In this document: piece by piece, positions 41,160-50,881 of the stretch | Layout: the number at the start of each line of letters is the position of its first letter | Position numbering within the stretch: position 1 is the stretch's first letter | Source: UBA4636 sp045534575 | Lineage (GTDB): Bacteria; Bacillota; Clostridia; Christensenellales; Borkfalkiaceae | DNA: 64,000 nucleotides | Direction of reading: 5' to 3' | Assembly: GCA_045534575.1 (NCBI GenBank) | Contig: JAZSJZ010000004.1 | Coordinates: forward strand, 192,249-256,248 | Program-made: the position numbers and the translations under genes | The notes under the pieces: generated by a model | The model's database searches: none | The model's input: only the letters and a program-made list of their open reading frames with translations | Told to the model about the DNA's origin: nothing

Positions 41160-42950
41160 ATGGAAACCGCGATTTTATCACCCGCGCTTATTTGGGAAGG
41201 TTTTTCCGTTAGGAAAATGTTCCAAGAAAGCAAGACGGATGAAAAGATTTTTGACAACGTAATATACAGCGAATATTATTTTTCGGGAAGAGATGTTAAC
41301 AATAATAGTGTTAGAATCTTTGGCGTTTACGCGCACCTTAAAGATACGAAAAATCGCGCTTCTAAAGGCGGGCTTTTGATAATTCCTGATGCAACCGATT
41401 CGGTTGACTATGAAATTATGAGCGTTTACGCTAAAAAAGGCTACTCCGTTTTAATGATAGATTATCGCGGAGAAAACGCTGAAGTTGAAAATTATACTAA
41501 ATACCCGCAACAGATTTCTTACGCAAACTATTCTAAGTGTGGCGAAACGTTGTTTAGCGCACCGCAATCGGCAAAAAGCACTTGCTGGTATGAGTGGGTT
41601 GCCGTTGCAAAATGCGCAATAGCGTTTTTGAATAGCCGAGATGGCGTTGAAAAGGTAGGCGTTTTAGGCATAAAAGCAGGGGCAGATATAGGCTGGCAAG
41701 CGTGCGCAAACAATGATTTGGTAAGTTGTTTCGTTCCATTGTTTGGCGCAGGCTGGAGGGCTTATAAAGGTTACAGCAAATTTGGTGAACTCGATATTGA
41801 TTTGACTGACGATAAACTTCGTTTTATCGCGGGCTTAGATGCACACTCTTATGCGCAATACGTAACTTGCCCGGTGTTCTTTATGGCTCCAACCAACAAC
41901 GTCGATTATGACGTTGATAGATGCACTGATACGCTTCTTAGAATTCAAAACCGAGAAGACGAGCAAGAAAAACTTAGAGAAAGAATGCGTGGTTTTGTTG
42001 TTGTGGATAAAAAAGAGGCGGAATCAACAACGTCGAAAACACGCAAAATAAAATATTCAAACGCCTCAATTTATCTTTGCCCGCGTTTTAACGACGTTTT
42101 GGATGCAAAAGCAAAGAGAAATATTGATTTGTTCTTAGCAAAATATTTGTTAAACTTCCCACTAACTCTTCCGCAAGAGCCGTCGTTAACGCTTACCGTT
42201 GAAGATAAGAAAGTAACGTTAGACGTATCTTTAGACTATTCCGACGTTAACAGAACCAAAGTGATTAAAGCCTATATTGCGGAAGACGGCGTTATTTCTG
42301 CTTATAGAACGTGGGAAGATATGCGTCTTTTGAAGTCGGAAATTGAAAGCGAAAAGCGTTTTATTTACGATATAAAAACAAAAGCGTCGTTCATAAATGT
42401 TTTCGTTACCATTGAATACAAGTCGGGAATTACGATAAGTTCTAAGATTTTATCGAAAAAATTGCAAAAAATCTCGGCTAGGAAGTATAATTTAATTTAT
42501 TCTTCAAGAGAAAAACTCTCTCCTGTTTCGGCAAGTAAACTTTCGCAAAACTCGATTGGCGGTTTGTTCTTTATGGCTGAGCCTTTAAGTGTTCAAGAGG
42601 GAAGTGATGGTATTTGGGGTTTGACTTCCGTTGGTTCTTTCGATTTTTGCAAATTTAATCCATCGTTTATAAATCTCAACGAAAATTCGCTCATCAAATT
42701 AGACGTTAATACCAAAGATTTTGCAAACATAAAGTTCTACTTAACGTGTTACGATAAGAGAAATAAACGATTTGTTGAATATCAAACCGAGCAGAATATG
42801 AAAGGTGCTGATTTATGGCAAAATATTCTTCTTCGCGTTGTTGATTTCAAGTTCCAAAACACCCTTTCTATTAAAGATTATGATTCCGTTCTATCGCTAA
42901 GAATAGAGTCTTCTGCAAAAATTCTTATCAACAATCTTTTGATTATATAA
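41160..42950 (+). CDS. Alpha/beta-hydrolase-fold protein with Lys at the nucleophile position
   Basis: 596 residues, no signal peptide. Residues about 45-330 look like an alpha/beta hydrolase: strand and oxyanion region GGLLIIPDATDS, GYSVLMIDYRGE near 94, the nucleophile-elbow position VGVLGIKAGADIG near 166, and a late strand CPVFFMAPTNNVDYD where the acid would lie. The elbow reads G170-I-K172-A-G174, so the catalytic serine is replaced by lysine. The C-terminal 260 residues are strand-rich and not recognised; they may be binding domains. AAGGAG precedes the ATG. It may be a catalytically dead or reprogrammed hydrolase; related to acetyl-xylan or dienelactone-type proteins at most distantly. 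Confidence 0.6.
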   Translation: METAILSPALIWEGFSVRKMFQESKTDEKIFDNVIYSEYYFSGRDVNNNSVRIFGVYAHLKDTKNRASKGGLLIIPDATDSVDYEIMSVYAKKGYSVLMIDYRGENAEVENYTKYPQQISYANYSKCGETLFSAPQSAKSTCWYEWVAVAKCAIAFLNSRDGVEKVGVLGIKAGADIGWQACANNDLVSCFVPLFGAGWRAYKGYSKFGELDIDLTDDKLRFIAGLDAHSYAQYVTCPVFFMAPTNNVDYDVDRCTDTLLRIQNREDEQEKLRERMRGFVVVDKKEAESTTSKTRKIKYSNASIYLCPRFNDVLDAKAKRNIDLFLAKYLLNFPLTLPQEPSLTLTVEDKKVTLDVSLDYSDVNRTKVIKAYIAEDGVISAYRTWEDMRLLKSEIESEKRFIYDIKTKASFINVFVTIEYKSGITISSKILSKKLQKISARKYNLIYSSREKLSPVSASKLSQNSIGGLFFMAEPLSVQEGSDGIWGLTSVGSFDFCKFNPSFINLNENSLIKLDVNTKDFANIKFYLTCYDKRNKRFVEYQTEQNMKGADLWQNILLRVVDFKFQNTLSIKDYDSVLSLRIESSAKILINNLLII

Positions 42951-42984
42951 TTAAAAACTTCATTAACCATAGGTTAATTAAAAA

Positions 42985-43614
42985 ATGATGAAAAACGCAA
43001 TTCGAGTTTACAACAGCATAGTTGAAAACCAAAAACTTGCGCGCGAGAACAAGCGTTCTTGGGTGCTGTTTTTCATTGTTCTAATCGGCGTTTTTTGTAT
43101 GTTTGCGTCAATCCATTTAAACGTTTTTATGTCAGTTAGGGTTAGCGGACCGAGTATGGAATCAACGCTTATTAATGGAGACGTTTTAGTTATAAATAAA
43201 TGCGCTAAGATTAATCGAGGCGATATTATCGTGTTCTATAAAAGCCAAGACGTTATGTATATTAAGCGTGTTATCGGGCTTCCGGGCGATACGGTTTGGT
43301 CGGAAAACGGTGTGGTTTACGTAACTTTTAAAGATGAACTTGGCGAACATTTGGTAACTCTTAACGAGCCATATGCAAAAGGCGAAACGTATTTTTCTTA
43401 TTACCAGCACGAAGGCGTGAACTATGGCTCGAAAGATATGCCAAAAGTTACCGTTGACGAAGATAGAATTTTCGTTCTTGGCGATAATCGTGAAGTTTCT
43501 TACGATAGCCGAAAACTTGGCTGTATTTCTCAAAGCGCAATCGTAGGAAAGGTAACCGATTTTTCTCTAGAGCATAAAGATAGTTTTTTTAAGTTTTTGT
43601 TTGCATTTGTTTAG
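42985..43614 (+). CDS. lepB: Type I signal peptidase
   Basis: Removes signal peptides of exported proteins at the membrane. 209 residues: one membrane segment (about 26-47) and the catalytic domain. The Ser-Lys dyad is S57 (VSGPSMESTL) and K94 (YIKRVIGLPGD); box E is FVLGDNREVSYDSR near 165. The size and single helix are typical of Gram-positive SipS-type enzymes. Two ATG codons in a row (42985, 42988) can serve as start. It follows the hydrolase-like gene by 34 bases. Confidence 0.95.
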   Translation: MMKNAIRVYNSIVENQKLARENKRSWVLFFIVLIGVFCMFASIHLNVFMSVRVSGPSMESTLINGDVLVINKCAKINRGDIIVFYKSQDVMYIKRVIGLPGDTVWSENGVVYVTFKDELGEHLVTLNEPYAKGETYFSYYQHEGVNYGSKDMPKVTVDEDRIFVLGDNREVSYDSRKLGCISQSAIVGKVTDFSLEHKDSFFKFLFAFV

Positions 43615-43657
43615 GCTTCAGCCTAAAAATCTAAAACAAAAGAAAAACTGCAACGTT

Positions 43658-43685
43658 TTGCAAATAGGCGAAGCGTTGCTAGAAT
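43658..43685 (+). promoter_or_regulatory. Possible promoter of degV
   Basis: TTGCAA (43658-43663), a 16-base spacer and TAGAAT (43680-43685), 44 bases before the degV start. Confidence 0.4.
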
Positions 43686-43729
43686 ATAAAAAATAAATTT
43701 TGAATACAAATAATAAATGAGGTATTGTA

Positions 43730-44572
43730 ATGAGTTTTAAAATTTCATCTGACAGCACTTGCGATTTATTGCCATCTTATTTAGAAGAAAACGAGGTTTT
43801 CTTATCACGCTTAACCATTATTTTAGGCGCAACAGAATATACCGACTGCGTTGATATTGACACTCAAAAAGCGTTAGCATACGTAGAAGAAACGGGGCAA
43901 CTTCCTAAAACCGCTGCCTATACCGTTGAACAATATATTGAAGATTTCAAAAATCTTACCAAAGACGGAAGCGAACTTATTCACTTTTCTATTTCTTCAA
44001 AAAGTTCGTCATCTCACGACCATGCTCTTCTTGCTTCTAAAGAAGTTAAAGGCGTTTACGTTGTTGATAGCAAGCATTTATCAACTGGTCAAGGTCTTCA
44101 AATAGTTAAAGCCGTTGAAATGAGGAAAGAAGGCAAGAGCGCAAAGGAAGTTTACGACTATATGACGGCTAACACTAGCCTTGTTCAAACTTCGTTCGTT
44201 GTTGATAGGCTTGATTTCTTGCACAAGGGCGGAAGATGCTCGCTTCTTCAACTTCTCGGTGCAAAAATGCTTAAAATCCACCCTCAAATTTCTATGAAAG
44301 ACGGGGCTTTATCTATCAAGAAAAAATATTCAGGCAATATGATAAGAAGCGTAAATCAATACGTATTAGACCTTGCTAACGAATACACGAATTATGATAA
44401 AAAACTTTGCTTTATCACTCACTGCGAGGCTGATAGGGCTATTGTTGACGCCGTTAGAGCAAAGGTTGAAGAACTTTTCGAGTTTGAAGAAATTATCGAA
44501 ACAAAGGCAGGAACAACGGTTGGCGTTCACTGCGGAAAAAATACTATCGGCGTTTTGTTCTGGACGCTATAG
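43730..44572 (+). CDS. DegV family fatty-acid-binding protein
   Basis: 280 residues. DegV proteins bind a fatty acid between two domains and serve the FakA/FakB fatty-acid kinase system as FakB subunits. Family motifs: KISSDSTCDLLPSYLEE at the start, HFSISSKSSSSHDHA near 84, VYVVDSKHLSTGQGLQ near 109, DFLHKGGRCSLLQLLGAKMLKIHPQI near 163, and AGTTVGVHCGKNTIGVLFW at the C-terminus. No fakA kinase gene is visible here. A GAGG site lies before the ATG. Confidence 0.9.
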   Translation: MSFKISSDSTCDLLPSYLEENEVFLSRLTIILGATEYTDCVDIDTQKALAYVEETGQLPKTAAYTVEQYIEDFKNLTKDGSELIHFSISSKSSSSHDHALLASKEVKGVYVVDSKHLSTGQGLQIVKAVEMRKEGKSAKEVYDYMTANTSLVQTSFVVDRLDFLHKGGRCSLLQLLGAKMLKIHPQISMKDGALSIKKKYSGNMIRSVNQYVLDLANEYTNYDKKLCFITHCEADRAIVDAVRAKVEELFEFEEIIETKAGTTVGVHCGKNTIGVLFWTL

Positions 44573-44633
44573 TTGATTTTTTTCGTAACTTAAATTATTA
44601 AAATCATAACTTTTTGCGTTAAAAGGAGAAAAA

Positions 44634-46418
44634 GTGGCTAAATCAAGAAGCGAAATAATAGACAGCAGAAAATGGAAAACAGAGCATATTTTTCCTAGCA
44701 TAAACGATTGGAATTTGCTATTTGAAAAGGTGGAAAAATCCATTGATTTTGCGTGCTTTGAGGGAAAATTAAACACAATTTCGGCTGTTAAAAAATGCTT
44801 TGATAAAATTTATAGCGTTTGTTTAGACCTTGAAAAACTAGCAGTTTATGCCTATATGCGCCACGATGAAGATACTCGTGACGATACTTTTACCGCACTT
44901 TTAAAGCGAGTCGAGGTTTTAGAGATTAAATATTCTCAAGCCACCTCGTTCATAACTCCAGAACTTACCGAACTCCCTGAAGAAACGCTTAAAGAAATGA
45001 TTAAAGATGTTTCTTTAAAAGACTATGATTATGAACTTAACAGCATTTTAAAGAATAAGGCGCACGTTTTATCTAAAGAAACTGAGAGCGTTTTATCGCT
45101 TGGCGGTCAAGTTTTCTCGGGATATAAAGAGATTTTCAAAATGATAGACAACGCCGACCTCGATTTTCCTAAAATGATAGTTGACGGCGAAGAAGTTACA
45201 ATAACTCACGGCGTTTACGGCGTTCTAATGCGGGATGATAGGCAAGAGGTTAGAAAAGAAGCCTTCCAAAAGTATTACGAGGCTTATAGAAAACTATTAA
45301 ACACCATAACTTCAACCTACGTTGGTAACGTAAACAAAAACGTGTTCCTAACAAGGGCTAGAAAGCACAAATCTTGTCTTAGCCGTGCTCTTTTTAACGA
45401 AGACGTTGATACTATCGTTTACGAAAACTTGATTGAAAGCGTGAATAATGCCGTTCCAACGCTTCACAGATACGTTGAGCTTAGAAAAAAAGCGTTAAAA
45501 CTTGACGAAATGCATATGTATGATATTTATGCTTCCACCGCAAGCGACGCTGACTTAAAACTTGAATATGAAGAGGCTTTCGAAGTTGTTAAAGAGGGCT
45601 TAAAGCCACTTGGCGAAGAATATTCTAAGCTTTTGCAAGAGGCTTTTGACGGCGGTTGGATAGACGTTGAGGAAACGGCTGGTAAGAGAAGTGGCGCTTA
45701 TAGCATTGGCGTTTACGGAATTCCACACCCTTACGTTTTATTAAATTATCAAAAAACTACCAACGATATTTTCACTATCGCTCACGAACTAGGACACGCA
45801 ATTCATACCTATTTTTCAAACAAAAATCAACCGCAATCTAAGGCGGATTATAGAATTTTCGTAGCGGAAGTTGCAAGCACCGTAAACGAAGTGTTGCTCC
45901 TTAGAAGTTTGGTTGAAAAATCAAACGATTTAAAACTCAAAAAATATCTTTTATCTTACTTTGCCGATATGATAAAAGGCACGCTCTTTAGGCAAACGAT
46001 GTTTGCTGAGTTTGAATATATTGCGCACTCAAAGGCGGAAAAGGGTGAACCGCTCACCAAAGACGTTTTGAACGAAATTTATCTATCACTTAACCAAAAA
46101 TATTACGGAAAAGCCGTTGTTAGCGATAAAGAAATTTCGTGGGAGTGGTCAAGAATTCCGCATTTCTACAATGCTTTTTACGTTTATAAATACGCAACGG
46201 GCATAATCTCTGCTCTATCTATCGCAAACAGAATTTTAACCGAAGGCGAGCCTGCTGTTCAAGATTATTTTAAGTTTTTATCGTCTGGCGGAAGCGATAG
46301 CCCGGTGGAACTTTTAAAAATAGCGGGCGTTGACTTAACAAAAAAAGATGCCTTCAACGTGGCTTTTGAAACTTTTAAAACTTGCCTTGACGAGTTTGAA
46401 AGCATAAATCTCGATTAA
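44634..46418 (+). CDS. pepF: Oligoendopeptidase F
   Basis: A cytoplasmic zinc metallopeptidase of family M3 that cuts short peptides. 594 residues, the usual length. Zinc motif H384-E-L-G-H388 (TIAHELGHAIHTYFS), with the downstream glutamate in FVAEVASTVNEVLL. The N-terminal oligopeptidase F domain is present (KTEHIFPSINDWN, VYAYMRHDEDTRD). The start codon is GTG at 44634, supported by AAGGAG at 44621-44626. Confidence 0.95.
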   Translation: MAKSRSEIIDSRKWKTEHIFPSINDWNLLFEKVEKSIDFACFEGKLNTISAVKKCFDKIYSVCLDLEKLAVYAYMRHDEDTRDDTFTALLKRVEVLEIKYSQATSFITPELTELPEETLKEMIKDVSLKDYDYELNSILKNKAHVLSKETESVLSLGGQVFSGYKEIFKMIDNADLDFPKMIVDGEEVTITHGVYGVLMRDDRQEVRKEAFQKYYEAYRKLLNTITSTYVGNVNKNVFLTRARKHKSCLSRALFNEDVDTIVYENLIESVNNAVPTLHRYVELRKKALKLDEMHMYDIYASTASDADLKLEYEEAFEVVKEGLKPLGEEYSKLLQEAFDGGWIDVEETAGKRSGAYSIGVYGIPHPYVLLNYQKTTNDIFTIAHELGHAIHTYFSNKNQPQSKADYRIFVAEVASTVNEVLLLRSLVEKSNDLKLKKYLLSYFADMIKGTLFRQTMFAEFEYIAHSKAEKGEPLTKDVLNEIYLSLNQKYYGKAVVSDKEISWEWSRIPHFYNAFYVYKYATGIISALSIANRILTEGEPAVQDYFKFLSSGGSDSPVELLKIAGVDLTKKDAFNVAFETFKTCLDEFESINLD

Positions 46419-46484
46419 AAATTTATCGAAATTTGTAAATTTAGCAAAAATTAAGAAAAAAATCACATTTTATTTAGGTGTTTT

Positions 46485-47999
46485 ATGGCTGTTTCACAAA
46501 AAATGCCCTATAACTTAGAAGCCGAGCAATCGGTGCTAGGGTGTATTTTAATAGACCAAGTAGTTCAAATAGATATCGTTTCCGATCTTAGCGAGCAAGA
46601 TTTCTTGGTTGAATCACATAAGATAATTTTTAGAGCGATGAACTCTATTATGGCAGAAAACGGGGTGATAGACCTCGTTACTCTTGCCGACGTTTTGAAT
46701 AAAAACTCACAATTAGAAAGCGTGGGCGGAATTTCATATTTAACCGAATTAACTCAAGTTATCCCGTCATCTGCTAACTACTCGCAATATATTGAAATTA
46801 TCAAGCGAGATAGCGCTTTAAGAAGGCTTATAACTTCATCAAATCTCATTATCGAAGACGCTTACACAAGCGTTGATAGTGAGAAGAGTTTGCAACGCGC
46901 AGAAAAACTTATTTACGATATTTCTGAAAAGAGTGAAAAGCAAGGGTTAGAGCAAATGAGCGTTTATCTTGACCCTGTTTTAGATAAGTTTGAAAAACTC
47001 GAAAAGGGCGAAAACGATGAAATTGGTTTAAAGACGGGAATTAAGCGTCTTGACTATGCGACCAACGGCTTCCAAAGGGGTAACCTAATAATATTGGCGG
47101 CACGCCCGTCTGTTGGTAAAACGACGTTTGCAATGAATATCGTTGAAGAAGTTGCCCTAAAGCAAGATGCCGTTGTTGCTGTTTTCGAACTTGAAATGAC
47201 CAAACTAGAACTTACGCAAAGAATGCTTTGCGCTAACGCTGGCGTTAGGATGGACGATGCTCTAAAAGGTAAACTCACCGAGCGTGATCCAAGTTCTTTG
47301 AAAAAGTTGTGGGAAGCTAAAAAACGCTTGAGTAATGCGAAAATTTTTATTGACGAAACTTCGATTATCACTCCTCAAAACATCTTAACTAAGTGCAGAA
47401 GGTTAAAGGCAATGCAAGGCGGAAAGTTAGATTTAGTCGTTGTTGACCATATTCAACTTATGTCGTCAGCGAGAAAAGATAACGATAACCGCCAACAAGA
47501 AGTTACCGATATTTCTAAGAACTTAAAAGCGCTTGCAAAAGAACTTAACGTTCCCGTTATCGCGCTTTCACAATTATCAAGAGGCATAACCTCAAGAAAG
47601 GGTAACAACTCAGAGCCCGTTCTTTCAGATTTAAGAGAATCGGGCGCAATAGAACAAGATGCCGACCTTGTTATTTTCCTTCACAGAGAAGATATGGTTG
47701 GCTCTGTTAAAGAAGGTCAAAGCGATAGAGAATCGCTCACAAAAATTCTCATTTCCAAAAACAGAAACGGTAAACTCGATAAGTTTGACGTTGTCTTTAG
47801 GGGAGACGTTGGTAAATTCTTCAATTTTTATGCAATAAACCCTGAAGGTGCTAACGCTGTTCCTAAAACAAAGGAAGATTTTGAGCAAGAAGAATCGAAT
47901 AAAAAATATAGGGAAGAACTTTCTAAAATCGACCTTGACGAAGACGAAATAAATAGCCTTTCTAACAATATTCCGCCTGAGGAAGAAGATCCATTTTAA
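46485..47999 (+). CDS. dnaB: Replicative DNA helicase DnaB (DnaC in Bacillus naming)
   Basis: The hexameric 5'-3' helicase of the replication fork. 504 residues: an N-terminal DnaG-interaction domain (MPYNLEAEQSVLGCILID), then the RecA-like domain with Walker A AARPSVGKTTFAMN near 205, Walker B LVVVDHIQLM, LSQLSRGITSRKG, and LRESGAIEQDADLVIFLHR with the arginine finger region. The end is acidic (EEEDPF). The ATG has AGGTG upstream. No intein is present. The helicase loader genes are about 10 kb upstream. Confidence 0.96.
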   Translation: MAVSQKMPYNLEAEQSVLGCILIDQVVQIDIVSDLSEQDFLVESHKIIFRAMNSIMAENGVIDLVTLADVLNKNSQLESVGGISYLTELTQVIPSSANYSQYIEIIKRDSALRRLITSSNLIIEDAYTSVDSEKSLQRAEKLIYDISEKSEKQGLEQMSVYLDPVLDKFEKLEKGENDEIGLKTGIKRLDYATNGFQRGNLIILAARPSVGKTTFAMNIVEEVALKQDAVVAVFELEMTKLELTQRMLCANAGVRMDDALKGKLTERDPSSLKKLWEAKKRLSNAKIFIDETSIITPQNILTKCRRLKAMQGGKLDLVVVDHIQLMSSARKDNDNRQQEVTDISKNLKALAKELNVPVIALSQLSRGITSRKGNNSEPVLSDLRESGAIEQDADLVIFLHREDMVGSVKEGQSDRESLTKILISKNRNGKLDKFDVVFRGDVGKFFNFYAINPEGANAVPKTKEDFEQEESNKKYREELSKIDLDEDEINSLSNNIPPEEEDPF

Positions 48000-48002
48000 G
48001 TT

Positions 48003-48995
48003 ATGAAAAACTGCAATAATATCTTCAAAATCACCGATGAAACCTTAAAAATTGCAAAAGAACGTATTGAAAATGGCGAACTTGTTGCATTTCCAACCGA
48101 AACGGTTTACGGGCTTGGCGCAAACGCCTTTTTAGACGAGGCAATTTTATCGGTTTACGCAAAGAAAGGAAGACCGGGCGATAATCCTTTAATCGTTCAC
48201 GTTCATAAAGATTACGATATTTCTACCCTTGTTTTTGAGGACAAGCCCTACCAAAAACTTATTAAAGATGCGTTTATGCCAGGTCCTATAACTTTGGTTT
48301 ATAAAAGCAAAAATAAGGTTTCACCGCTCGTTTCGTGCGGGCTTGAAACGTTGGCTATTAGAATTCCAAAAAGTTTGAGTGCGCAAAGATTTTTAAAGGC
48401 GGTAAATTTGCCTATTGCTGCGCCTTCTGCTAACGTATCTAAACACACAAGCCCGGTAACGGCTCAGCACGTTTATGACGATTTCAAGGGCGAAATTTCT
48501 ATGATTTTAGACGGCGGAAGATGCGAGGGCGGAATTGAATCTACTGTGGTTGACGTAACGGGGGAATATCCTGTAATTTTAAGAAAAGGCTTAATCACGG
48601 CTGAAATGATTAAAAAAGTGTGCGGAAAGTGTGAATACGCTACCGAAAATTCTGCGCTTAATAGTAGGTCTCCGGGCACAAAATATCGCCATTATTGTCC
48701 GTCAACAAAAACTTTATTGTTTGGTAAAGACGAGATTAATCTTGCGATAGAAAAATATAATGAAACGATAAAAAGCGGAAAAACTGCGTGCATAATGTGC
48801 GAAAATTCCGTAGCAGAAAAACTTAAAGAATTTAACGTTTTGAACTTAGGTTTAACGGGTGAAGAAATGGCTTCAAGGCTCTATTATTATCTTCACGAAG
48901 GTGAGAAATTCGACCTTTTAATCGGCATAAAATTTGATGCTGATACAGAACTTAAGCAAAGCGTTGAAAATAGATTTATAAAGGCGTATAGTTAA
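48003..48995 (+). CDS. tsaC: Threonylcarbamoyl-AMP synthase
   Basis: Makes threonylcarbamoyl-adenylate from threonine, bicarbonate and ATP for the t6A37 modification of ANN-decoding tRNAs. 330 residues: a YrdC domain (about 15-205; FPTETVYGLGANAF, KKGRPGDNPLIVHV, LPIAAPSANVSKHTSPVTAQHV, GIESTVVDV, ILRKGLI) and a C-terminal Sua5 domain (about 230-330; SRSPGTKYRHYCPSTK linker). The two-domain Sua5 form, also called ywlC, is usual in Firmicutes. It starts three bases after dnaB and overlaps the phosphatase gene by one base. Confidence 0.94.
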   Translation: MKNCNNIFKITDETLKIAKERIENGELVAFPTETVYGLGANAFLDEAILSVYAKKGRPGDNPLIVHVHKDYDISTLVFEDKPYQKLIKDAFMPGPITLVYKSKNKVSPLVSCGLETLAIRIPKSLSAQRFLKAVNLPIAAPSANVSKHTSPVTAQHVYDDFKGEISMILDGGRCEGGIESTVVDVTGEYPVILRKGLITAEMIKKVCGKCEYATENSALNSRSPGTKYRHYCPSTKTLLFGKDEINLAIEKYNETIKSGKTACIMCENSVAEKLKEFNVLNLGLTGEEMASRLYYYLHEGEKFDLLIGIKFDADTELKQSVENRFIKAYS

Positions 48996-49441
48996 TGGCA
49001 AAAAAGAAGATAGCGTTCGTGTGCGTTGGCAACACTTGCCGAAGCGCAATGGCTCAATTCGTTTTAAAGAAAATGCTAAAAAATAGCAATTTTGAAAACG
49101 TTTTAGTTTCATCGTTTGGGCTTTCGGTTTGCGAACTTTCAATGAATGAAAAAGCGAGAATTTCGCTCAAAAATCACGGGTTTAGGCTTTCTAAATTCAC
49201 GCCAAAGCAAATTGATGAAAAGGCGTTAAAAACCTACGATGCTTTAATTTGCATGACGGACGAAATTAAGGAAAATTTGCCAAGGCAAAACAACGTTTAT
49301 TCTATGAACGATCTGTGTAAATTAGGCGACGTTTTAGACCCTTATTCTTGCCCTCAAGAAGTTTACGATAAAACGCTTGAACAAATAATAAATTGTTGTG
49401 AAAAAATAATGCTTTTGCTAGAGGAAGTTTTAGCAAATTAG
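48995..49441 (+). CDS. ywlE: Protein-arginine phosphatase, YwlE-type
   Basis: Low-molecular-weight phosphatase fold, 148 residues. The P-loop is C10-VGNT-C15-R16-S17 with catalytic Cys10, and the general acid lies in LDPYS (D115). The residue before the second cysteine is Thr14; in B. subtilis YwlE the matching Thr selects phospho-arginine, while ordinary tyrosine phosphatases have Ile. McsB, the arginine kinase, is encoded 2.4 kb downstream, which supports this role. The gene order sua5-ywlE-rpiB resembles ywlC-ywlE-ywlF of Bacillus. Arsenate reductase activity is less likely. Confidence 0.85.
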   Translation: MAKKKIAFVCVGNTCRSAMAQFVLKKMLKNSNFENVLVSSFGLSVCELSMNEKARISLKNHGFRLSKFTPKQIDEKALKTYDALICMTDEIKENLPRQNNVYSMNDLCKLGDVLDPYSCPQEVYDKTLEQIINCCEKIMLLLEEVLAN

Positions 49442-49457
49442 ATAAAAAGAGGTTAAT

Positions 49458-49907
49458 ATGAAAGTTGCTATCGGTTGCGACCACGCTGGTTTTGAAGCAA
49501 AAGAAGCTATTAAAAATTACCTTACTGAACTTGGGTATGAGGTTAAAGATTTCGGCACTTATTCGATTGATTCTTGCGACTACCCAGAGTTTGGTTTTAA
49601 GGTTGCAAACGCCGTAAAAAAAGGCGAGTGCGAAAAAGGCGTTGTTATTTGTAGCACAGGGGTTGGGATTTCAATTTCTGCAAACAAGGTTAGAGGTGTT
49701 AGATGTTCTCTCTGCACTGACGAGTTTACCGCCGAAATGACGAGACGCCACAACGATTCAAACGTTTTAGCAATGGGTGCGAAAATTGTTCCTATCGATA
49801 AGATGAAAGATATTGTTAAAGTATATTTTTCAACCGAGTTCGAAGGCGGAAGGCACGCTCGCCGTGTTGATAAAATTGGCGCAATAGAAAACGGTGAAGA
49901 GTTTTAA
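49458..49907 (+). CDS. rpiB: Ribose-5-phosphate isomerase B family
   Basis: Interconverts ribose-5-phosphate and ribulose-5-phosphate in the pentose phosphate pathway. 149 residues. Motifs: IGCDHAGFEAKEAIKNYL at the start, the active-site cysteine in CSTGVGISISANKVRGVR near 65, and RRHNDSNVLAMGAK with catalytic histidine near 98. The family also includes sugar isomerases with allose or galactose substrates, but position and sequence fit RpiB. An AGAGG site precedes the ATG. Confidence 0.92.
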   Translation: MKVAIGCDHAGFEAKEAIKNYLTELGYEVKDFGTYSIDSCDYPEFGFKVANAVKKGECEKGVVICSTGVGISISANKVRGVRCSLCTDEFTAEMTRRHNDSNVLAMGAKIVPIDKMKDIVKVYFSTEFEGGRHARRVDKIGAIENGEEF

Positions 49908-49985
49908 AATAAAAAAATTATCGCATTTTTGCGAAATTTAAACAAATAAAAAATCGAATAAAAATAATTAATTTTGGAGAAACGT

Positions 49986-50855
49986 ATGCAAAAAGTTAAA
50001 AAAGCAGTTATCCCTGTTGCAGGTTACGGCACAAGGTTTTTACCTTTTACTAAATCAGTTCCAAAGCCAATGCTTCCAATCTTAAACGTTCCCGCAATTC
50101 AAATTATTGCTGAGGAAGCAGTTAAAAGCGGAATTGAAGAGATAATGTTCGTCGTTGGTCAAAAGCGCGAAATTATTGAAAGCCACTTTAACGAGTTTCC
50201 TGAACTTGAGGCTGTTTTAGAAAAAGGCGGAAAGTTTGAGTTCTTAGAGGCTGTTAAATACCCTGAAAAAATGGCTAAAGTTTATTTTGGTGTTCAAGAA
50301 AAACAACGTGGCACGGCGGATGCTGTTCTTGCCGCTAAAGATTTCGTTGGAAACGAGCCTTTTGCCGTTATGTTTGGCGACGACGTTATGTTCAATGAAG
50401 GAAGGCAAGTTATCGGTCAACTAATTGATGCCTACGAAAAAACGGGCAAAACGATTATCGGCGTAAAAAGAGTGCCTATGAAAGACGTTCCTAAATACGC
50501 TTCCGTTGAATACGATAGTCAAGACGGCAACATGTTCAGCGTAACGACGATAACCGAAAAACCGCCTATTGAACTTGTTAAAAGCGACCTTGCTCCACTT
50601 GGGCGTTACGTTTGCTCTCCAACGATTATTCCTATTTTAGAAAACTTAAAGCCATCGGTTAATAACGAGTATCAGTTAACTGATGCGCTTTGCCAAGATT
50701 GCCAAAAATACGGCGGTTACGCTTTAGAGTTTGAAGGAATTCGTTACGATATGGGTGATAGACTAGGTTTTTTAAAGGCAAACGTTGAGTTTGGTTTAAG
50801 AGATGAAAAGTTGAAAGAAGACTTCAAAAAATACCTTGAAGAACTCGTAAAATAA
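49986..50855 (+). CDS. galU: UTP--glucose-1-phosphate uridylyltransferase
   Basis: Makes UDP-glucose for wall polymers and glycolipids. 289 residues from the ATG at 49986 (GGAG at 49976-49979; a TTG at 49974 is in frame but overlaps that site). Nucleotide motif GYGTRFLPFTKSVPKPMLPI near 12, then GQKREIIESHF, QRGTADAVLAAKDFV, FGDDVMF and EYQLTDALCQ. Close to family length. Followed by a terminator, so it closes the dnaB-sua5-ywlE-rpiB-galU stretch. Confidence 0.95.
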   Translation: MQKVKKAVIPVAGYGTRFLPFTKSVPKPMLPILNVPAIQIIAEEAVKSGIEEIMFVVGQKREIIESHFNEFPELEAVLEKGGKFEFLEAVKYPEKMAKVYFGVQEKQRGTADAVLAAKDFVGNEPFAVMFGDDVMFNEGRQVIGQLIDAYEKTGKTIIGVKRVPMKDVPKYASVEYDSQDGNMFSVTTITEKPPIELVKSDLAPLGRYVCSPTIIPILENLKPSVNNEYQLTDALCQDCQKYGGYALEFEGIRYDMGDRLGFLKANVEFGLRDEKLKEDFKKYLEELVK

Positions 50856-50881
50856 GTTTAATTGAAAATAAAAAATAAATT

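Noticed and set aside
43610..43627. Hairpin TTTAGGCT/AGCCTAAA at the lepB stop as terminator
   Set aside because: It is followed by A-rich sequence without a T-run and has a two-base loop.
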